A stretch of DNA of 64,000 nucleotides from Lotus japonicus (lineage: Eukaryota; Streptophyta; Magnoliopsida; Fabales; Fabaceae), in assembly GCF_012489685.1 (NCBI RefSeq), contig NC_080043.1, positions 53,404,289 through 53,468,288 on the forward strand. Reading direction: 5' to 3'. The notes under the pieces are model-generated. The model was not told the origin of the DNA, did not search any database, and saw only the letters and a program-made list of their open reading frames with translations. The position numbers were made by a program, and so were the translations under genes. Positions 32,397-45,417 of this stretch are shown here, piece after piece. The first letter of the stretch is position 1; each line of letters begins with the position of its first letter.

Positions 32397-33114
32397 GAAA
32401 ATGGTAATTCGCGGGAAAATGAAAGTTTCGCGAATCTGATTTTTCCGGCATCATTTTCCATGAATTCTAAGATAGGTTTTGGCAAAGGAATTCCTAAGCT
32501 AAGAAGATGTCTCCTTGTATTTTTGGCAACTAATGCAAAGTCGGTGCAAAGTCGGTGTAAAACTATTTTACCCGATAAGTTGCTTTTTGCATCGAATGTC
32601 GGAATGGAAAACTTCCTTCTGAAGAAAGATTGAAATCATCAAGAGAAATGGGTGTACGCGTGTAGAATATCCATTTGAAGCTCTGAATAGATAAAGTCTT
32701 CATTGTCGAGAAATTCTAGGGTTTTGAAATACCAGGGATTCGGTTTCGGCAAACTTCCGATGATTGGAATCGGACGTTCGTAGATCCTAGAGTTTCGCCT
32801 CGAAACGATTGTGATATATGGAAAAAGAGAAGTTCTAACATTTCTCTGAAGATTTTTGGAATTAACTTCCGTCGTGCCTAAAAGTGAAAATCAGCTATAT
32901 ACTAGGGTTTCTGACCTAGGTTTAAGCGTATAACGATCGTGCTATAACTTTTATCGATCATGATGTAATCCTTTAACTTTTCCTGAACTTTCTCCTTCAT
33001 AAATTTATTTCATTTGGTAAACTCTAGTTCAGGTTTCCCTTCACAATACATCAACCCTAATCGTAAATGGAAATCTCTTCCACTGATCCTAAGCTTAAAA
33101 TCTTGGGTCTTACA

Positions 33115-34297
33115 TTACTACCCTCCAAAAAGAAAGTTTCGTCCTCGAAACTTAAGGGTCAGTAATAGTTCTGGATATTATTCCTTGATCTTTTCCTCTA
33201 ACTCTCACATAACACCGTCCGTGTCTTTATTCCAAATAATTTTCACTAAAACACTCTGCTTTCCCTTCGATTGTTTCACTCTTCTAGTCCCAATGTTGAC
33301 CAACGGCGTCTCAACAGACATATCATCTTTCAACTTGCCGAGGTTTAACTACAATCATCAATGATAACACCACTAAAACTCTTACTCGAATATGATCTCC
33401 AGCTTCTGAAGTCAATCTTTACCCTAAGATTCTCATTCCACTTAGCAAAATTCACTCGATAATCTCTAGCTCGTATCACCAAAATCCATAACAAGTTTCA
33501 TTCACTCTTAGACTTTAAGCAACTTGTCCAAATATGACAACCTCAAGTGTTCATCTTAATACTAACACCTCCCTTTTCTGTAACTTGATCACCATCTCGT
33601 CAATCAACTTCTTAATCTCTCTATCAAATTCTAACCAACTTCGAGTCCTAGAAACTTAAGACAACAGTTCATAGACTTAAAACCTGAACCTTCACCAAGT
33701 TTGGACCTCTAATGTCCGTTAATTCTTCAATGCTTCCTAAATGAATATCCATTTCTTCAAACTATATCTCCTTCGCAAGAGAACTTATACTTAATGCGAA
33801 CTTTTTCCTCCCAGCTCGACTAATCCTCGATCCAATCAAGTTAATCTTACCAATCCTTCTATCAAAGTCCATAGCCAGCTCTGATTCCGAATATCACCCC
33901 CTCAATATTAAGTTGATCAAGCCTAATCTATCGAAGGTGAAATTTAGAAAAACCCACTGGAACAGTCAATGAGTTCCTATCATCCAATAGTCACAAATAT
34001 CCTGACCTCACATCCTCAACGATTCCGCTACGGAACTACACGCCCTCGACATCATACGTATACTATCCATAAGAAATCTCTATGAGATTCATTCTTCAGC
34101 TTCTAGCTTCCTTTTAAACGCATTGGTGCAAAACTACTTTCTAGGTTTACCGTGTTATTCTAAACCTCGTGTAATTTCTATAGCTAAAATACGAGCTACG
34201 GTCAAATAAGGTGTTAATAGGCGTAATAACTATAAGGTCAAAGCTTAGACAGTATAAGTAAGATAGGTGTGCTTGCACACGCTACAAGAGTAATGGA
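33115..34297 (-). other. Remnant interior of E with polypurine tract; pol missing
   Basis: The minus-strand purine tract CTTTTTGGAGGGTAGTAA (33132-33115) borders the 3' LTR. The remaining 1.1 kb has no readable pol motif in any frame. It may be the degraded 3' untranslated region after a deletion that removed protease to integrase. Confidence 0.55.
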
Positions 34298-35430
34298 TTA
34301 TATTATACTGAAATGAGAAAGAATGGTTAGAAGGTTACCATCGTTCTTGCGCTCTCCTCTGGTTAACTCCTCAGCTCCTTCACCATCCATGATATAAACT
34401 CTTCCTCTAGCAGCAGGGCGCTTTCCCCTTATGGTGTTGACAAATGGCTCAACCTTGGGTGTCTTGCAATTGTTGGCCAGATGTCCTGGTAGATCACACT
34501 TGAAACACCTCGGCTTCCCCTTCGGGCATTTCGTGGAGTAGTGCCCAACCTCCCCGCATTTAAAACATGTCATCTCACGGCTCCCAGCTTGGCTTCCTGC
34601 TCCTCCCGCAGCAGCAATCGTAGTCCTGAACGGTCCTGGGGTAAACCCTTCCCCCGTAGGACGCTGATAAGGCTTCTTCATCTGTAACTTTCCTTTTCCC
34701 TTGTTGTCTTGGGAGCTCGACCTCATCGGTCCCCCAATTCCTGCTCTATTCATCCTTCTATTTTTCATCAGCTCCACCTCCGTGGCTTTCTCAACCAACG
34801 ACTGGAATCGCATGATTCCCAACAGCCTCACTGAGTCCTCAATATCAGGCCTCAGTCCATTTACAAAGCGCTTGCACATGTAGCGCTCATTCACATGATC
34901 ATGAAAGAATTGAAAATGCTTCGCCAAAGATTCCAGCTTTGAAGCAAATTCCGGTACCGACATACCCCCTGACGGAGTGTCAGAAATTGTGACTCCCGCT
35001 CATCCCGAGCACTTGTTGGAAAATACTTTTCCAAGAATGCGGTCCGGAATGAGTTCCAGCTAATCTCCTCGTGATTGTCTTCCATAATTCCTCTGGTGCC
35101 CTTCCACCAGTACTCAGCATCCCCGAGTAGCAGATAAGTCGCCATGCCCACTTTGGCACCCTCAGCAGTTTGTAGTACGCCGAATATCTTCTCGATTTCC
35201 TGAATCCAGAGATCCGCTTTGTCTGGGTCAGTACCACCAGAGAACTTTGGTGGGTTTTGCCTCCTGAAGTCATTGAGGCCTTTGTTTTGGTCCAGAGTTA
35301 CTTCCCTCTGGCGCTGATGCTGATCACGTGCCTCCTCAGCAGCACGCCTCATCGCATTATCATTTGCCTGCGCTGTTACCGCTTGGGCCATAGTGGCCAT
35401 CATCTCAGCTAGCTGATTAGTATTCACCAT
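34298..35430 (-). pseudogene. Gypsy E gag, frameshifted
   Basis: An ATG at 35430 (MVNTNQLAEMM) opens the frame. The retrotransposon gag domain includes PPKFSGGTDPDKADLWIQEIE and AEYWWKG near 35100-35230, and continues after a frameshift near 34970 with FASKLESLAKHFQFF. Two CCHC knuckles follow, CFKCGEVGHYSTKC and CFKCDLPGHLANNC (about 34575-34480). The usual protease start after the second knuckle is missing. Gag packages element RNA; here the frameshift would cut it before the knuckles. Confidence 0.88.
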
Positions 35431-35628
35431 GTTCTGTTAAGTTAGACAAACAGTTAGTACTCATCATAAGATAGCATCTAGTATAACTATACAATATGAT
35501 TAAGCAATAACTTCAATCAATTTTTAAGCGAAAAATTGCTTGCAGACAATCAATTTTCACTCTTTGCAGAGTCACACAACCTAGCACAGAAGACCTATTC
35601 CCCAACAACTCCCGAAAGACTCGACCGT

Positions 35629-35640
35629 GCTCTGATACCA
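35629..35640 (-). promoter_or_regulatory. Primer binding site of Gypsy E
   Basis: Minus strand TGGTATCAGAGC, the usual complement to the 3' end of initiator tRNA-Met, three bases from the 5' LTR border at 35644. Confidence 0.9.
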
Positions 35641-36626
35641 CAATGTAACACCCCGATTTCGGTGGCGTCACTTTAGTAACCAAAATAAACTTAATGCGGA
35701 AAAACGTGAATATTTTTTTTTTATAATAATAACTAAGACAAGACTGAATTAAATAAAACCCAACAATAACAATAATCAGAACTAATATGCAATATATAAA
35801 CAGCCCCCGCTGTAGTAGTAACCTCGTCACGAGTAACCTCCAGTGACGGAAAGAAAAGTGCAACGCCCGTAGGCAAAAGGTACAATCCACAAGAAAGGTC
35901 AAGTGTCCGCAACACCATCCCTCAAAACTGAGAATAAGCTGGCCCATCGGCCTGAAGCAAGACCTCCTAAGTCCAACCAACTCTCTGTGATTCCCGTAAA
36001 GAAACCACACAAAAAGCTATAGGTGGGAAACTACCCTGTCCCCAAAGAAAACAAATGATGTTCAGAGCTAGGACTCTACTCCTACACTAATCCCATCTCG
36101 AGGAGCTCACACTAACACTCAATCCTACATGCTAGCATGATCGTCCTCCGAATTCGAAATCCAGAACGACCTAGTCTACATACACCATCCGTCCTCCTCT
36201 CGCAACCGCGACACGCTCCAGTTCCTGCATCTCAACCCTAGTTCCTCCCGAAGGATGAACCATCATGAATCAGCCCGCCAAAGACATCTGACAAAGGGCG
36301 TTTGTCCGCCAAAGCACACACAGAAGACGCGAGGGTCAACTCCAAAGAATTACATAAATAATAGCACCAATAGATATAGATAAGAGAATAGCCACTTAGG
36401 CTTATAGCTAGGGATAACATCCTAGGGTTGCATATTCCATAATGAACTTAACAGCAATAATAACAATTAACATGTTCCAAATAGGATTAACAAATAACAA
36501 TCACACTCGACAACTAAATCAGTATGCATGAATGCAGGATGATTAGTCAAACAACGTCTCCGACTCTCACTCGACACGTCGTCACGTGTTCTAGGTAAAT
36601 TAAAGTCTCTAAAAGCTTATCCGAAT

Positions 36627-37000
36627 AACGTCACTCTGCTTGGCGACGGAACAAACCGACAACGTCACTCTGCTTGGCGACGGAACAAAACAACAACGTC
36701 ACTCTGCTTGGCGACGGAACAAATCAACAACGTCACTCTGCTTGGCGACGGAACAAAACAACAACGTCACTCTGCTTGGCGACGGAACAAAACAACAACG
36801 TCACTCTGCTTGGCGACGGAACAAAACAACAACGTCACTCTGCTTGGCGACGGAACAAAAAAACAACGTCACTCTGCTTGGCGACGGAACAAAACAACAA
36901 CGTCACTCTGCTTGGCGACGGAACAAAACAACAACGTCACTCTGCTTGGCGACGGAACAAAACAACAACGTCACTCTGCTTGGCGACGGGACAAACCAAA
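36627..37000. repeat. 34-bp minisatellite in E's 5' LTR, 11 units
   Basis: Same unit as at 30027-30332 but two units longer. LTRs are identical at insertion, so the two-unit difference arose afterwards. Confidence 0.95.
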
Positions 37001-39201
37001 GGTATTGCCACTTATAGGCTGGGCACCTCGAGACGGTCGTAACACTAGCCTCGTGTTTAACCATTTCTGCTCGGGCGTCGCTTATCACCTTTGGCTATAG
37101 TCAAGACGGTACAAACTCTACATGGTTTGACCATTTCTGCTTGCTATGCCGAACATCAACAGGCACGATACAACTCTACATGGATGATCGTTACCTCTTG
37201 TTGTGCCAGGTATAGTCAGGACCGATCCAACTCTGCATGGCTGATCGTTACTTCCTGCTATACTGAAGTACTCTGCTTGGCACTTCATCGCGTATATGCA
37301 TGGGTGCAACCACTCACGATGACTCTTCGGGTCATCAATGCTCTCACGAAGTCTCACGCTTCAGTGAAGTTTCATGCTCTCACAAGGTCTCACGCCTCAG
37401 TGGAGTTCCATGCTTTCCACAAGGTCTCACGCCTCAGTGGAGTATCCCGCATTCACAAGGTCTCACGCCTCAGTGAAGCTTCTCTGCTCATCCCTTGGAT
37501 GGCTATCAAACTGCTCAACGAGCGAAGGAGTACCAACATACTCAGAACTTACCAAACTCCTCAACACTTGGATCCGACGACACTCCTCGCTTTTCCAAAA
37601 CTATGATTTGACTTCCAATGCCTTCCTTCGAGGTTGTTATCATTACTTAAAGATTTTGAGGTTATTTAAGGTCTTATGAATTTTCTTTATAAAATAGATT
37701 CCCTTTTGTCTTATCACAAGTCTTATACATTTGCAGGATCTCCCAATCCCAAGTCGCTTCCAGAGGAGGTCTCGATCCACTAAACAAAATTAAGGCCCGA
37801 ACCTCGTTCGTCCTATCAAACTTTCTCCAAACTCTCAAAATAAAATCGGCATGACCTGCCCGCTATTCTCACCATTCAGAATCTCAGATTCCAGTACAGA
37901 GCATATTTAAATCATCACAATCAACAACATGTCATATATCAATAAATCGCATCATAAACACTTAGCACTTAGCATATAAAGCATGCACCACACATCCTAG
38001 ATTACCCACATAGCACATAGCATGTAAGACAATCTCAAAAACATTCAGTAGATGAATCATCTACATTGTCAGCCGAAGCCTCAGAAAACATTTTCCAATC
38101 ACACACAATTCCAGTGCATAAACAGTAAACAATGTCGAAACATCGACCCTAAGCATTAACTAGAGATTCAGTGAGAAGCCCTCACCTGTAGATTCTCCAG
38201 GACGATCTCCTAACACTCGTTCACAATCAAAGGCTTGCTCCTCTGGGAATTCCTCAAAATCACCTATAGAGCAAAACCACAGAAATACTATCAGAATCTA
38301 TCAAAAACTAAGTTATCGATACTTACTAAGGTTACTCGAAGTAATCTATACTCTAAGGTACGATAATCTAGCGCGAAAGACAAGTTTTCGGAAAAGGAAA
38401 TTTTCCTCCTCCTCCCCTATAGGGCTCGGCCACTTTTGGTAATTGTGGGGCTCGATTTTTCTTCGATCAAACTTGGTTCCTATGCTTTCATAAGCCGTAA
38501 CTAAGGGTATTCTGAACTCGGAAAAATTATCGGATCAAAAACTGTCGCAGGGGTATTTTGGTCATGATTTTTAACTTAGGATTTTCAAAACTGAAATCCC
38601 AAAAATAAAATTTTGCAGGGACGTCACCAACGACGTTTATGACAACTAATCCTACTAGCACTAAGCTAAGGCGATAGTTTTCAGCCCAAAGGTTGAAGCT
38701 TTACACCAAAAACTCCAAAAATGGGTATTTTAGGCTAAAATTGATTCCGGCGGAATTCCGGCGACATAACGGAAAATCTAATCCGGCAGAAGTGATCTTG
38801 GGCACATATAGAAGAGGTTTAGAATCAGAAATGAAAGATTCAGGATAGTTTTGCAAAAACCCATAAACTATCCGCTCATAAAACTCTACAGAAAAGCTAT
38901 GGAAAAAGCGATCGGAGGTAAAGATTAGCGACTATACCTCGAAACCTTGAAGCAGCAACTGATTAATCAACGATCAAGCAAGGATTGAACAAAATCTTCT
39001 TCTCCTTCTTCCTTGATGAACTCGCGGCCTTGAGAGGGAAAATGGAGGAGTTTTGTGTTTTTTTCTCACTTGCTTGCTATATATAGAAAATGGTAATTCG
39101 CGAGAAAATGAAAGTTTCGCGAATCTGATTTTTCCGGCATCATTCTCCATGAATTCTAAGATAGGTTTTGGCAAAGGAATTCCTAAGCTAAGAAGATGTC
39201 T

Positions 39202-40226
39202 TGATGAGGACAAGGACAAGGACAAGGGTCATGGAGCCCTAAAAGGACTTGGAGGACCAATGACAAGGGCTAGAGCTAAAAAGGCCAAAGAGACTCTTCA
39301 GCAAGTAGTGGCAACCATTCTTGAAGACAAAGTGGTAGAAGAGATGGAACCAAAAATCATGATGATCATTCAGGCCCAAGAAGAAGAGCCAGCCCACGCA
39401 TAGGGGCTGCCATGTGATGTTCTGTTTTATTTTATTTCAATAAAAATGCAAAGGACCAATTGAATAAGTTGGATCCAAATGCATTATGTTGCTGAATTTT
39501 ATTTTAGTGTGTTTAATCCACTTCAAGTGGTGTGTGTTTGCATGTGGCGCATGAAGGGCTTAAAGGGAGGGATCCATTCCTTTCTTAAAACTCTTTGAAT
39601 GTGTTTGAATTTCAATAAGTTCTGAATGGAGGAGTTACATCAGCAAAGTCAAAGGATTGAAGAGCTTTCAAAGCCAAGAATGGAGTTACAAAGAAAGGGA
39701 AATTAAGTTCATAAAGAGCATTGAATGCTATATTCCCTGGTCAGAATAACAATCAAGAAAGGGAGTTACATGAAGCAATCAGCCACTAAAAACACGTTCA
39801 GGGCTGAAGCATATCACTATCTTCCTCTTTTAATTTGTAACTCCTAGCCTAGGATTCTTCTAGAGAAATTACACCTCATCATTTTTTTGTAACTAGGCTG
39901 AATTTCCTTCTTCTTTATAAGGACCACTCCTTCAATGTAATAGACAGATTATGAATGAATTAGTATTTTCTTTTCTGAGTGATTCAGATTTGTGAGAGTG
40001 ATTCTCATAGTTCTTGAGTGATTCAAGAATTAGGCTTATCAAGGGTTTGTCACCACCTTTGTGTGAAGTCTTCATCTTCCATTTCACTAAAACTTCCCCT
40101 CTTTTCTGTCCATTTCCCTTCCATCACGAAATTCTTCTTCTTCTTTCTCACATTTCAGAGTTCTCATCATCCAAGATCAATCCTAGACGATCCATTGCAG
40201 CCCTTGAATCAACTTGGGGCGTATCA
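39202..40226 (+). repeat. 5' LTR of F (1025 bp)
   Basis: Its first 200 bases are the same as the last coding part of the polyprotein, which in this copy is not preceded by the frame. TATA-like TTTATAAGG lies near 39914. Confidence 0.95.
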
Positions 40227-40228
40227 TT

Positions 40229-40241
40229 TGGTAATCAGAGC
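40229..40241 (+). promoter_or_regulatory. Primer binding site of F
   Basis: TGGTAATCAGAGC two bases after the LTR end, an initiator-tRNA-Met type site with one extra A compared with TGGTATCAGAGC. Confidence 0.8.
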
Positions 40242-40836
40242 TCCGGTTCTAGGATTTTGGTTTCTTTTCTTATCTGGAATTCTGGTTAGCAACTCTTTGT
40301 CATTTCTTGTTACCTTGATTTTAGTTTTTGTTTCTTTTGGCTGAACCATTGCAAAAGTTAAGCCTTGTTAATTGTTCAGAATCAAAAACAAATTACAAAA
40401 CGAAAATTCAAAAAAAAAAAAACGAAAATTCAAAAAAAAAAAAAATGGCTGAATGGTTCTTGTTTAATTAGCCAAATTCAATTGTTCAAGGTAATTTTGT
40501 TGCTAGCATTCCAATTTATTTTCTTCTTTCTGTTTGTTCTTGAATTCTTCTTTAGTCTCTAAATATTTGGAGTCCTTTCCATTTCTGTGGTGATTTGTCT
40601 TGTCTTCTTTTGTTTCATATTCTAAAGTCTATTCTAATCTGTGTGACTCTACACAAATTTGGTGGCATAATTCTTTGTGTGTCTTAACTTTGATTTACTC
40701 AAGAGATTGTGAGAATTTTTGAGTGGAAAAAGGCAAGAGTGCACATCATAGAAAAGCCAATTTGAGGGAAACACGAGAGAAGTGAGGTAAACACTAACAT
40801 TTGTTTGTTCTACTTGAATCTTTTCATTTGTCAAAG

Positions 40837-43800
40837 ATGTCAGGAGAAGAGGAGGAGCAACCAGCAGTGCGACTCTCGACCATCGAAATGCGGGCTCTTA
40901 CACAACATCTGGAAAACTTAATGAGGAGGCAAACTGAAGAGATCCACGAAAGGCTGGATCAAATGGAGAACCGGAACAATAGTGACAGTGAAGGCGGGAG
41001 GCCACGACGAATTCATGAAAATCCTAGACCTGCTCGGATTGAAGGAGTCAAATTCCAAATTCCTCCTTTTAAGGGAAAGAGTGATCCAGAGGCATACTTG
41101 GAGTGGGAACTCAAAATAGAGCATGTCTTTGCTTGCAACAACTATGAGGAGGACCAAAAGGTGAAACTTGCAGCTGCTCACTTTTCAGACTATGCTCTTG
41201 TTTGGTGGAATAAGTTTGCAAAAGAGAGATTGAGAAATGAGGAGCCAGCGGTGGAAACATGGGCTGAAATGAAACGAATCATGAGGAAAAGATATGTCCC
41301 TTCAAGCCATGCTAGGGATGTAAAATTTAAACTTCAAAAACTTACCCAAGGCAGCAAGAGTGTTGAGGAGTATTACAAAGAACTTGAGGTGCTTATGTTG
41401 CAAGCCAATCTTGAGGAGGATGAAGAGGTAACCATGATTCGATTTATTAATGGTCTATCTAATGATGTTAGAGATATTGTAGAACTTCAGGAATATGTAG
41501 ACATGGAAGAATTGCTGCACAAGGCCACTAAAGTTGAGCAACAACTCAAAAGGAAAGGGCTTGCAAGGAAGAGTTCTACCAATTCCAATTCATCTTGGAG
41601 AGACAGAATGAAGAATGAAGGGCCGAGCACCCTTAGCAAACCAGCCACCAAACCACAAGCTTCAGCTTCTTCAAAACCTCTTGAACAACCATCCAAAAAG
41701 AGCAAAGAGGTCAAGTGCTTCAAATGCCAAGGTATGGGACATTATGCTTATGAATGTGCCTCCAAAAAGACCATGATTCTTAAGGATGATGGAGACTACA
41801 CCAGTGAGTCCGAAGGAGAACAAAGTGAAGAAGAAGAGGAGGCAGCCATGAATGGTGAACTGTTGATGATCCGAAGAATGCTTGGTAGCCAACAAAAGCC
41901 AAAGAAAGAAAGCCAAAGAGAGAATATCTTTCACACAAGATGTTCTGTCAATGGGCAGATTTGCTTGATGATTGTTGATGGCGGAAGCTGTACTAATGTG
42001 GCTAGTGAAAGAATGGTGGAGAAGCTGAACCTGGTCACAAAACCACATCCTTGGCCATACAAACTTCAATGGCTCAGCCACTATGGAGAAATACAAGTAA
42101 GTAAGCAAGTTGAAGTTGACTTTTCCATTGGCAAATACAGGGATAAGGTTCTTTGTGATGTTGTTCCCATGGAGGCTAGTCACATACTGCTGGGAAGACC
42201 ATGGCAATATGACACCAACTCTGATCATAATGGAAGCACCAACAAGATCTCATTCCAACATCATGGCCAGAAAATTACGCTCAAACCTTTGAGCCCTAGG
42301 GAGGTGCGTGAGGATCAAAAGAAAATGAGAGAAAAGATTGAACAAGAGAGAAAAGAAAAGAGTGAGACACTTGAGAGAAAGCAAAAAGAAAAGAGTGAAA
42401 CACTTGAGAGAGAGCAAAAAGAAAAGAGTGAAATACTTGAGAGAAAAGAAATTTGTTTGATCAAAAAGAGAGAGGTGAAAAGGATGATAGCTTCAAAACA
42501 GATCCTATACTTGATGTTTTGCAAAAATCAGATTTTGAACACTAACACTTTTGAAAATTTTGAGCTGCCTTCTAGTGTTAAATCTCTTTTGCAGGATTAT
42601 GAGGATGTGTTTCCAACAAGTGTTCCAAGTGGTCTACCACCACTGAGAGGAATTGAGCATCAAATTGATCTCATTCCGGGAGCTTCTTTGCCTAATAGGC
42701 CAGCATATAGAAGCAACCCACAAGAAACCACTGAAATTCAAAGACAAGTGGAAGAACTCTTGAACAAAGGGTGGGTAAGAAATAGCATGAGTCCTTGTGC
42801 TGTACCGGTGATTTTGGTACCAAAGAAAGATGGGACTTGGAGAATGTGCTCTGATTGTAGAGCCTTGAATAACATCACCATTAAGTATAGGCACCCTATT
42901 CCTAGACTTGATGATTTGCTTGATGAATTGCATGGAGCATGTTATTTTTCTAAAATTGATTTGAAAAGTGGTTACAATCAGATAAGGATTAAAGAAGGGG
43001 ATGAATGGAAAACTGCTTTCAAAACTAAATATGGTTTGTATGAATGGTTGGTTATGCCTTTTGGTTTAACTAATGCACCTAGTACTTTTATGAGACTAAT
43101 GAACCATGTTTTGAGGGAATTCATTGGGAAATTTGTGGTTGTGTACTTTGATGATATTTTGGTCTATAGCACTACTCTTGAGCTGCATGTTGAGCACTTA
43201 AGATCCGTCTTGAGTATGCTTAGAAAGGAACAATTGTTTGCCAATCTTGAGAAATGCACTTTTTGCACTGACCATGTTGTGTTTCTTGGTTTTGTTGTGA
43301 GTTCGAAAGGAGTGCAGGTTGATGAGGAAAAGATCAAAGCCATTCAAGAGTGGCCCACTCCTAAATCCGTGGGTGATGTAAGAAGTTTTCATGGCTTGGC
43401 CAGTTTCTACAGGAGGTTTGTAAAGGACTTTAGTACCTTGGCAGCACCCCTAAATGAAGTGGTGAAAAAGAATGTGGGTTTTCATTGGGGAAAGAATCAA
43501 GAAGAGGCCTTTGCTGCCCTAAAGCATAAGCTTACCCATGCACCTATACTTGCTTTACCTAACTTTGCTAAATCTTTTGAACTTGAATGTGATGCTTCAA
43601 ATGTAGGTATTGGAGCTGTGTTGCTTCAAGAAGGCCACCCAATTGCTTATTTTAGTGAAAAGTTAAGCGGAGCTGCCCTTAACTATTCTACTTATGATAA
43701 GGAATTGTATGCTTTGGTGAGAGCTTTGAAGACCTGGCAGCATTATCTTTTGCCCAAGGAATTCGTGATTCATAGTGATCATGAGTCGCTGAAATACTTG

Positions 43801-45417
43801 AAGGGGCAAGGTAAGTTGAACAAAAGGCATGCCAAATGGGTTGAATTTTTGGAACAATTTCCCTATGTCATAAAACACAAAAAGGGGAAAAGTAACATTG
43901 TGGCTGATGCTTTATCCAGGAGACACGTGTTGCTTTCCATGTTAGAGACTAAATTGCTAGGACTTGAACATGTGAAAGAAATGTATGAAAAAGATGATAA
44001 CTTTGCTGAAATTTTTGTGGCTTGTGAGAAAGTTTCTCAAAATGGATTTTATAGGCACAATGGATTTTTATTTAAGGAAAACAGGTTGTGTGTGCCTAAA
44101 AGTTCCATTAGAGAACTGCTTGTTAAAGAATCCCATGCTGGGGGACTAATGGGTCATTTTGGAGTCCAAAAGACTCTAGAAACTTTACAGGAACATTTCT
44201 ATTGGCCCAAAATGAAACATGATGTGATCAAGTTTTGTGAACATTGCATTGTTTGCAAGAAGGCTAAGTCTAAGGTGATGCCACATGGTTTGTATACTTC
44301 TTTGCCAATCCCTGAATACCCTTGGGTTGACTTGTCTATGGACTTTGTTTTAGGCCTCCCTAGAACAAAGAATGGTAAGGATTCCATTTTTGTGGTTGTT
44401 GATAGGTTTTCAAAAATGGCTCACTTTATTCCTTGCAGGAAAGCTGATGATGCTTGTCACGTTGCTGATTTGTTCTTTAAAGAAGTTGTAAGACTTCATG
44501 GGATGCCTAGAAGCATAGTTAGTGATAGGGACACCAAGTTCCTAAGTCACTTCTGGAGGACTTTATGGGGGAAGTTAGGCACCAAACTTTTGTTCTCTAC
44601 CACTTGCCACCCACAAACTGATGGGCAAACTGAGGTGGTTAATAGGACCCTAGGCACCTTGCTTAGGACTGTCCTTAAGGCCAATTTAAAGGCTTGGGAG
44701 GCGTGTTTGCCTCATGTTGAATTTGCTTACAATAGGGCTGTCCATAGCACTACCAATTGCTCTCCATTTGAAGTAGTGTATGGATTTAACCCTTTGACTC
44801 CTCTTGATTTGTTGCCTATGCCTAACATTTCTGTTTTCAAGCACAAGGAAGGACAGGGCAAAGCTGAATATGTCAAGAAGATGCATGAGCGTGTGAAGGC
44901 TCAAATTGAGAGAAAGAATGAGAGTTATGCTAGGCAAGCTAACAAGGGAAGAAAGGAGGTGGTGTTCCAACCCGGAGATTGGGTTTGGGTGCACATGAGG
45001 AAGGAAAGGTTTCCAGAACAAAGGAAATCCAAACTCCAACCTAGAGGGGATGGACCTTTTCAAGTGCTTGAGAGAATCAATAACAATGCCTACAAAATAG
45101 AGCTTCCAGGTGAGTATAACATCAGCTCAACCTTTAATGTCTCTGATTTATCTCTCTTTGATGCAGATGGCGGAGAATTTGATTTGAGGTCAAATCCTTT
45201 TCAAGAGGGAGGGAATGATGAGGACAAGGACAAGGACAAGGGTCATGGAGCCCTAAAAGGACTTGGAGGACCAATGACAAGGGCTAGAGCTAAAAAGGCC
45301 AAAGAGACTCTTCAGCAAGTAGTGGCAACCATTCTTGAAGACAAAGTGGTAGAAGAGATGGAACCAAAAATCATGATGATCATTCAGGCCCAAGAAGAAG
45401 AGCCAGCCCACGCATAG
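40837..45417 (+). CDS. Gag-pol polyprotein of chromovirus F, intact 1526 codons
   Basis: The frame is open from 40801; ATG at 40837 (MSGEEEEQ) is preferred because it starts the acidic gag N-terminus. Domains: gag (about 70-260, with [13 protein letters not shown] and ALVWWNK), CCHC knuckle [14 protein letters not shown] at 294-307, aspartic protease with VDGGSCTNV (Asp about 381; DGGS instead of D-S/T-G, as in related chromoviruses), Lys/Glu tandem repeats (about 510-540), reverse transcriptase with YFDDIL (Tyr about 770), RNase H (ECDASN, Asp about 919), integrase with HHCC zinc region and catalytic D1169, D1230 and E1266, then a C-terminal region ending [10 protein letters not shown] and a Glu-rich tail. 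The last 66 or so codons lie in the 3' LTR. All catalytic residues are visible and no stop is seen, so it may be active. Confidence 0.95.
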   Translation: MSGEEEEQPAVRLSTIEMRALTQHLENLMRRQTEEIHERLDQMENRNNSDSEGGRPRRIHENPRPARIEGVKFQIPPFKGKSDPEAYLEWELKIEHVFACNNYEEDQKVKLAAAHFSDYALVWWNKFAKERLRNEEPAVETWAEMKRIMRKRYVPSSHARDVKFKLQKLTQGSKSVEEYYKELEVLMLQANLEEDEEVTMIRFINGLSNDVRDIVELQEYVDMEELLHKATKVEQQLKRKGLARKSSTNSNSSWRDRMKNEGPSTLSKPATKPQASASSKPLEQPSKKSKEVKCFKCQGMGHYAYECASKKTMILKDDGDYTSESEGEQSEEEEEAAMNGELLMIRRMLGSQQKPKKESQRENIFHTRCSVNGQICLMIVDGGSCTNVASERMVEKLNLVTKPHPWPYKLQWLSHYGEIQVSKQVEVDFSIGKYRDKVLCDVVPMEASHILLGRPWQYDTNSDHNGSTNKISFQHHGQKITLKPLSPREVREDQKKMREKIEQERKEKSETLERKQKEKSETLEREQKEKSEILERKEICLIKKREVKRMIASKQILYLMFCKNQILNTNTFENFELPSSVKSLLQDYEDVFPTSVPSGLPPLRGIEHQIDLIPGASLPNRPAYRSNPQETTEIQRQVEELLNKGWVRNSMSPCAVPVILVPKKDGTWRMCSDCRALNNITIKYRHPIPRLDDLLDELHGACYFSKIDLKSGYNQIRIKEGDEWKTAFKTKYGLYEWLVMPFGLTNAPSTFMRLMNHVLREFIGKFVVVYFDDILVYSTTLELHVEHLRSVLSMLRKEQLFANLEKCTFCTDHVVFLGFVVSSKGVQVDEEKIKAIQEWPTPKSVGDVRSFHGLASFYRRFVKDFSTLAAPLNEVVKKNVGFHWGKNQEEAFAALKHKLTHAPILALPNFAKSFELECDASNVGIGAVLLQEGHPIAYFSEKLSGAALNYSTYDKELYALVRALKTWQHYLLPKEFVIHSDHESLKYLKGQGKLNKRHAKWVEFLEQFPYVIKHKKGKSNIVADALSRRHVLLSMLETKLLGLEHVKEMYEKDDNFAEIFVACEKVSQNGFYRHNGFLFKENRLCVPKSSIRELLVKESHAGGLMGHFGVQKTLETLQEHFYWPKMKHDVIKFCEHCIVCKKAKSKVMPHGLYTSLPIPEYPWVDLSMDFVLGLPRTKNGKDSIFVVVDRFSKMAHFIPCRKADDACHVADLFFKEVVRLHGMPRSIVSDRDTKFLSHFWRTLWGKLGTKLLFSTTCHPQTDGQTEVVNRTLGTLLRTVLKANLKAWEACLPHVEFAYNRAVHSTTNCSPFEVVYGFNPLTPLDLLPMPNISVFKHKEGQGKAEYVKKMHERVKAQIERKNESYARQANKGRKEVVFQPGDWVWVHMRKERFPEQRKSKLQPRGDGPFQVLERINNNAYKIELPGEYNISSTFNVSDLSLFDADGGEFDLRSNPFQEGGNDEDKDKDKGHGALKGLGGPMTRARAKKAKETLQQVVATILEDKVVEEMEPKIMMIIQAQEEEPAHA
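45201..45215 (+). promoter_or_regulatory. Polypurine tract of F, inside the coding frame
   Basis: TCAAGAGGGAGGGAA directly before the 3' LTR start at 45216. It also encodes part of the integrase tail, so the priming site and the protein are both under selection. Confidence 0.8.

Larger units (their letters stand above)
29044..33114 (-). repeat. 3' LTR of Gypsy E (4071 bp)
   Basis: On the plus strand runs from TGAAACACCCCG (one change from the TGTAACACCCCG of the other copy) to GGGTCTTACA. It contains the minisatellite (30027-30332), further short repeats and a minus-strand promoter. It differs from the 5' LTR by two fewer minisatellite units, lack of about 18 bases near 30930, and scattered substitutions. 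Confidence 0.95.

Noticed and set aside
41671..42228. 185-codon frame antisense to chromovirus F's gag
   Set aside because: A shadow of the real gag-pol frame with no promoter or domain. Unlike the antisense ORF in C, it overlaps strongly coding sequence.
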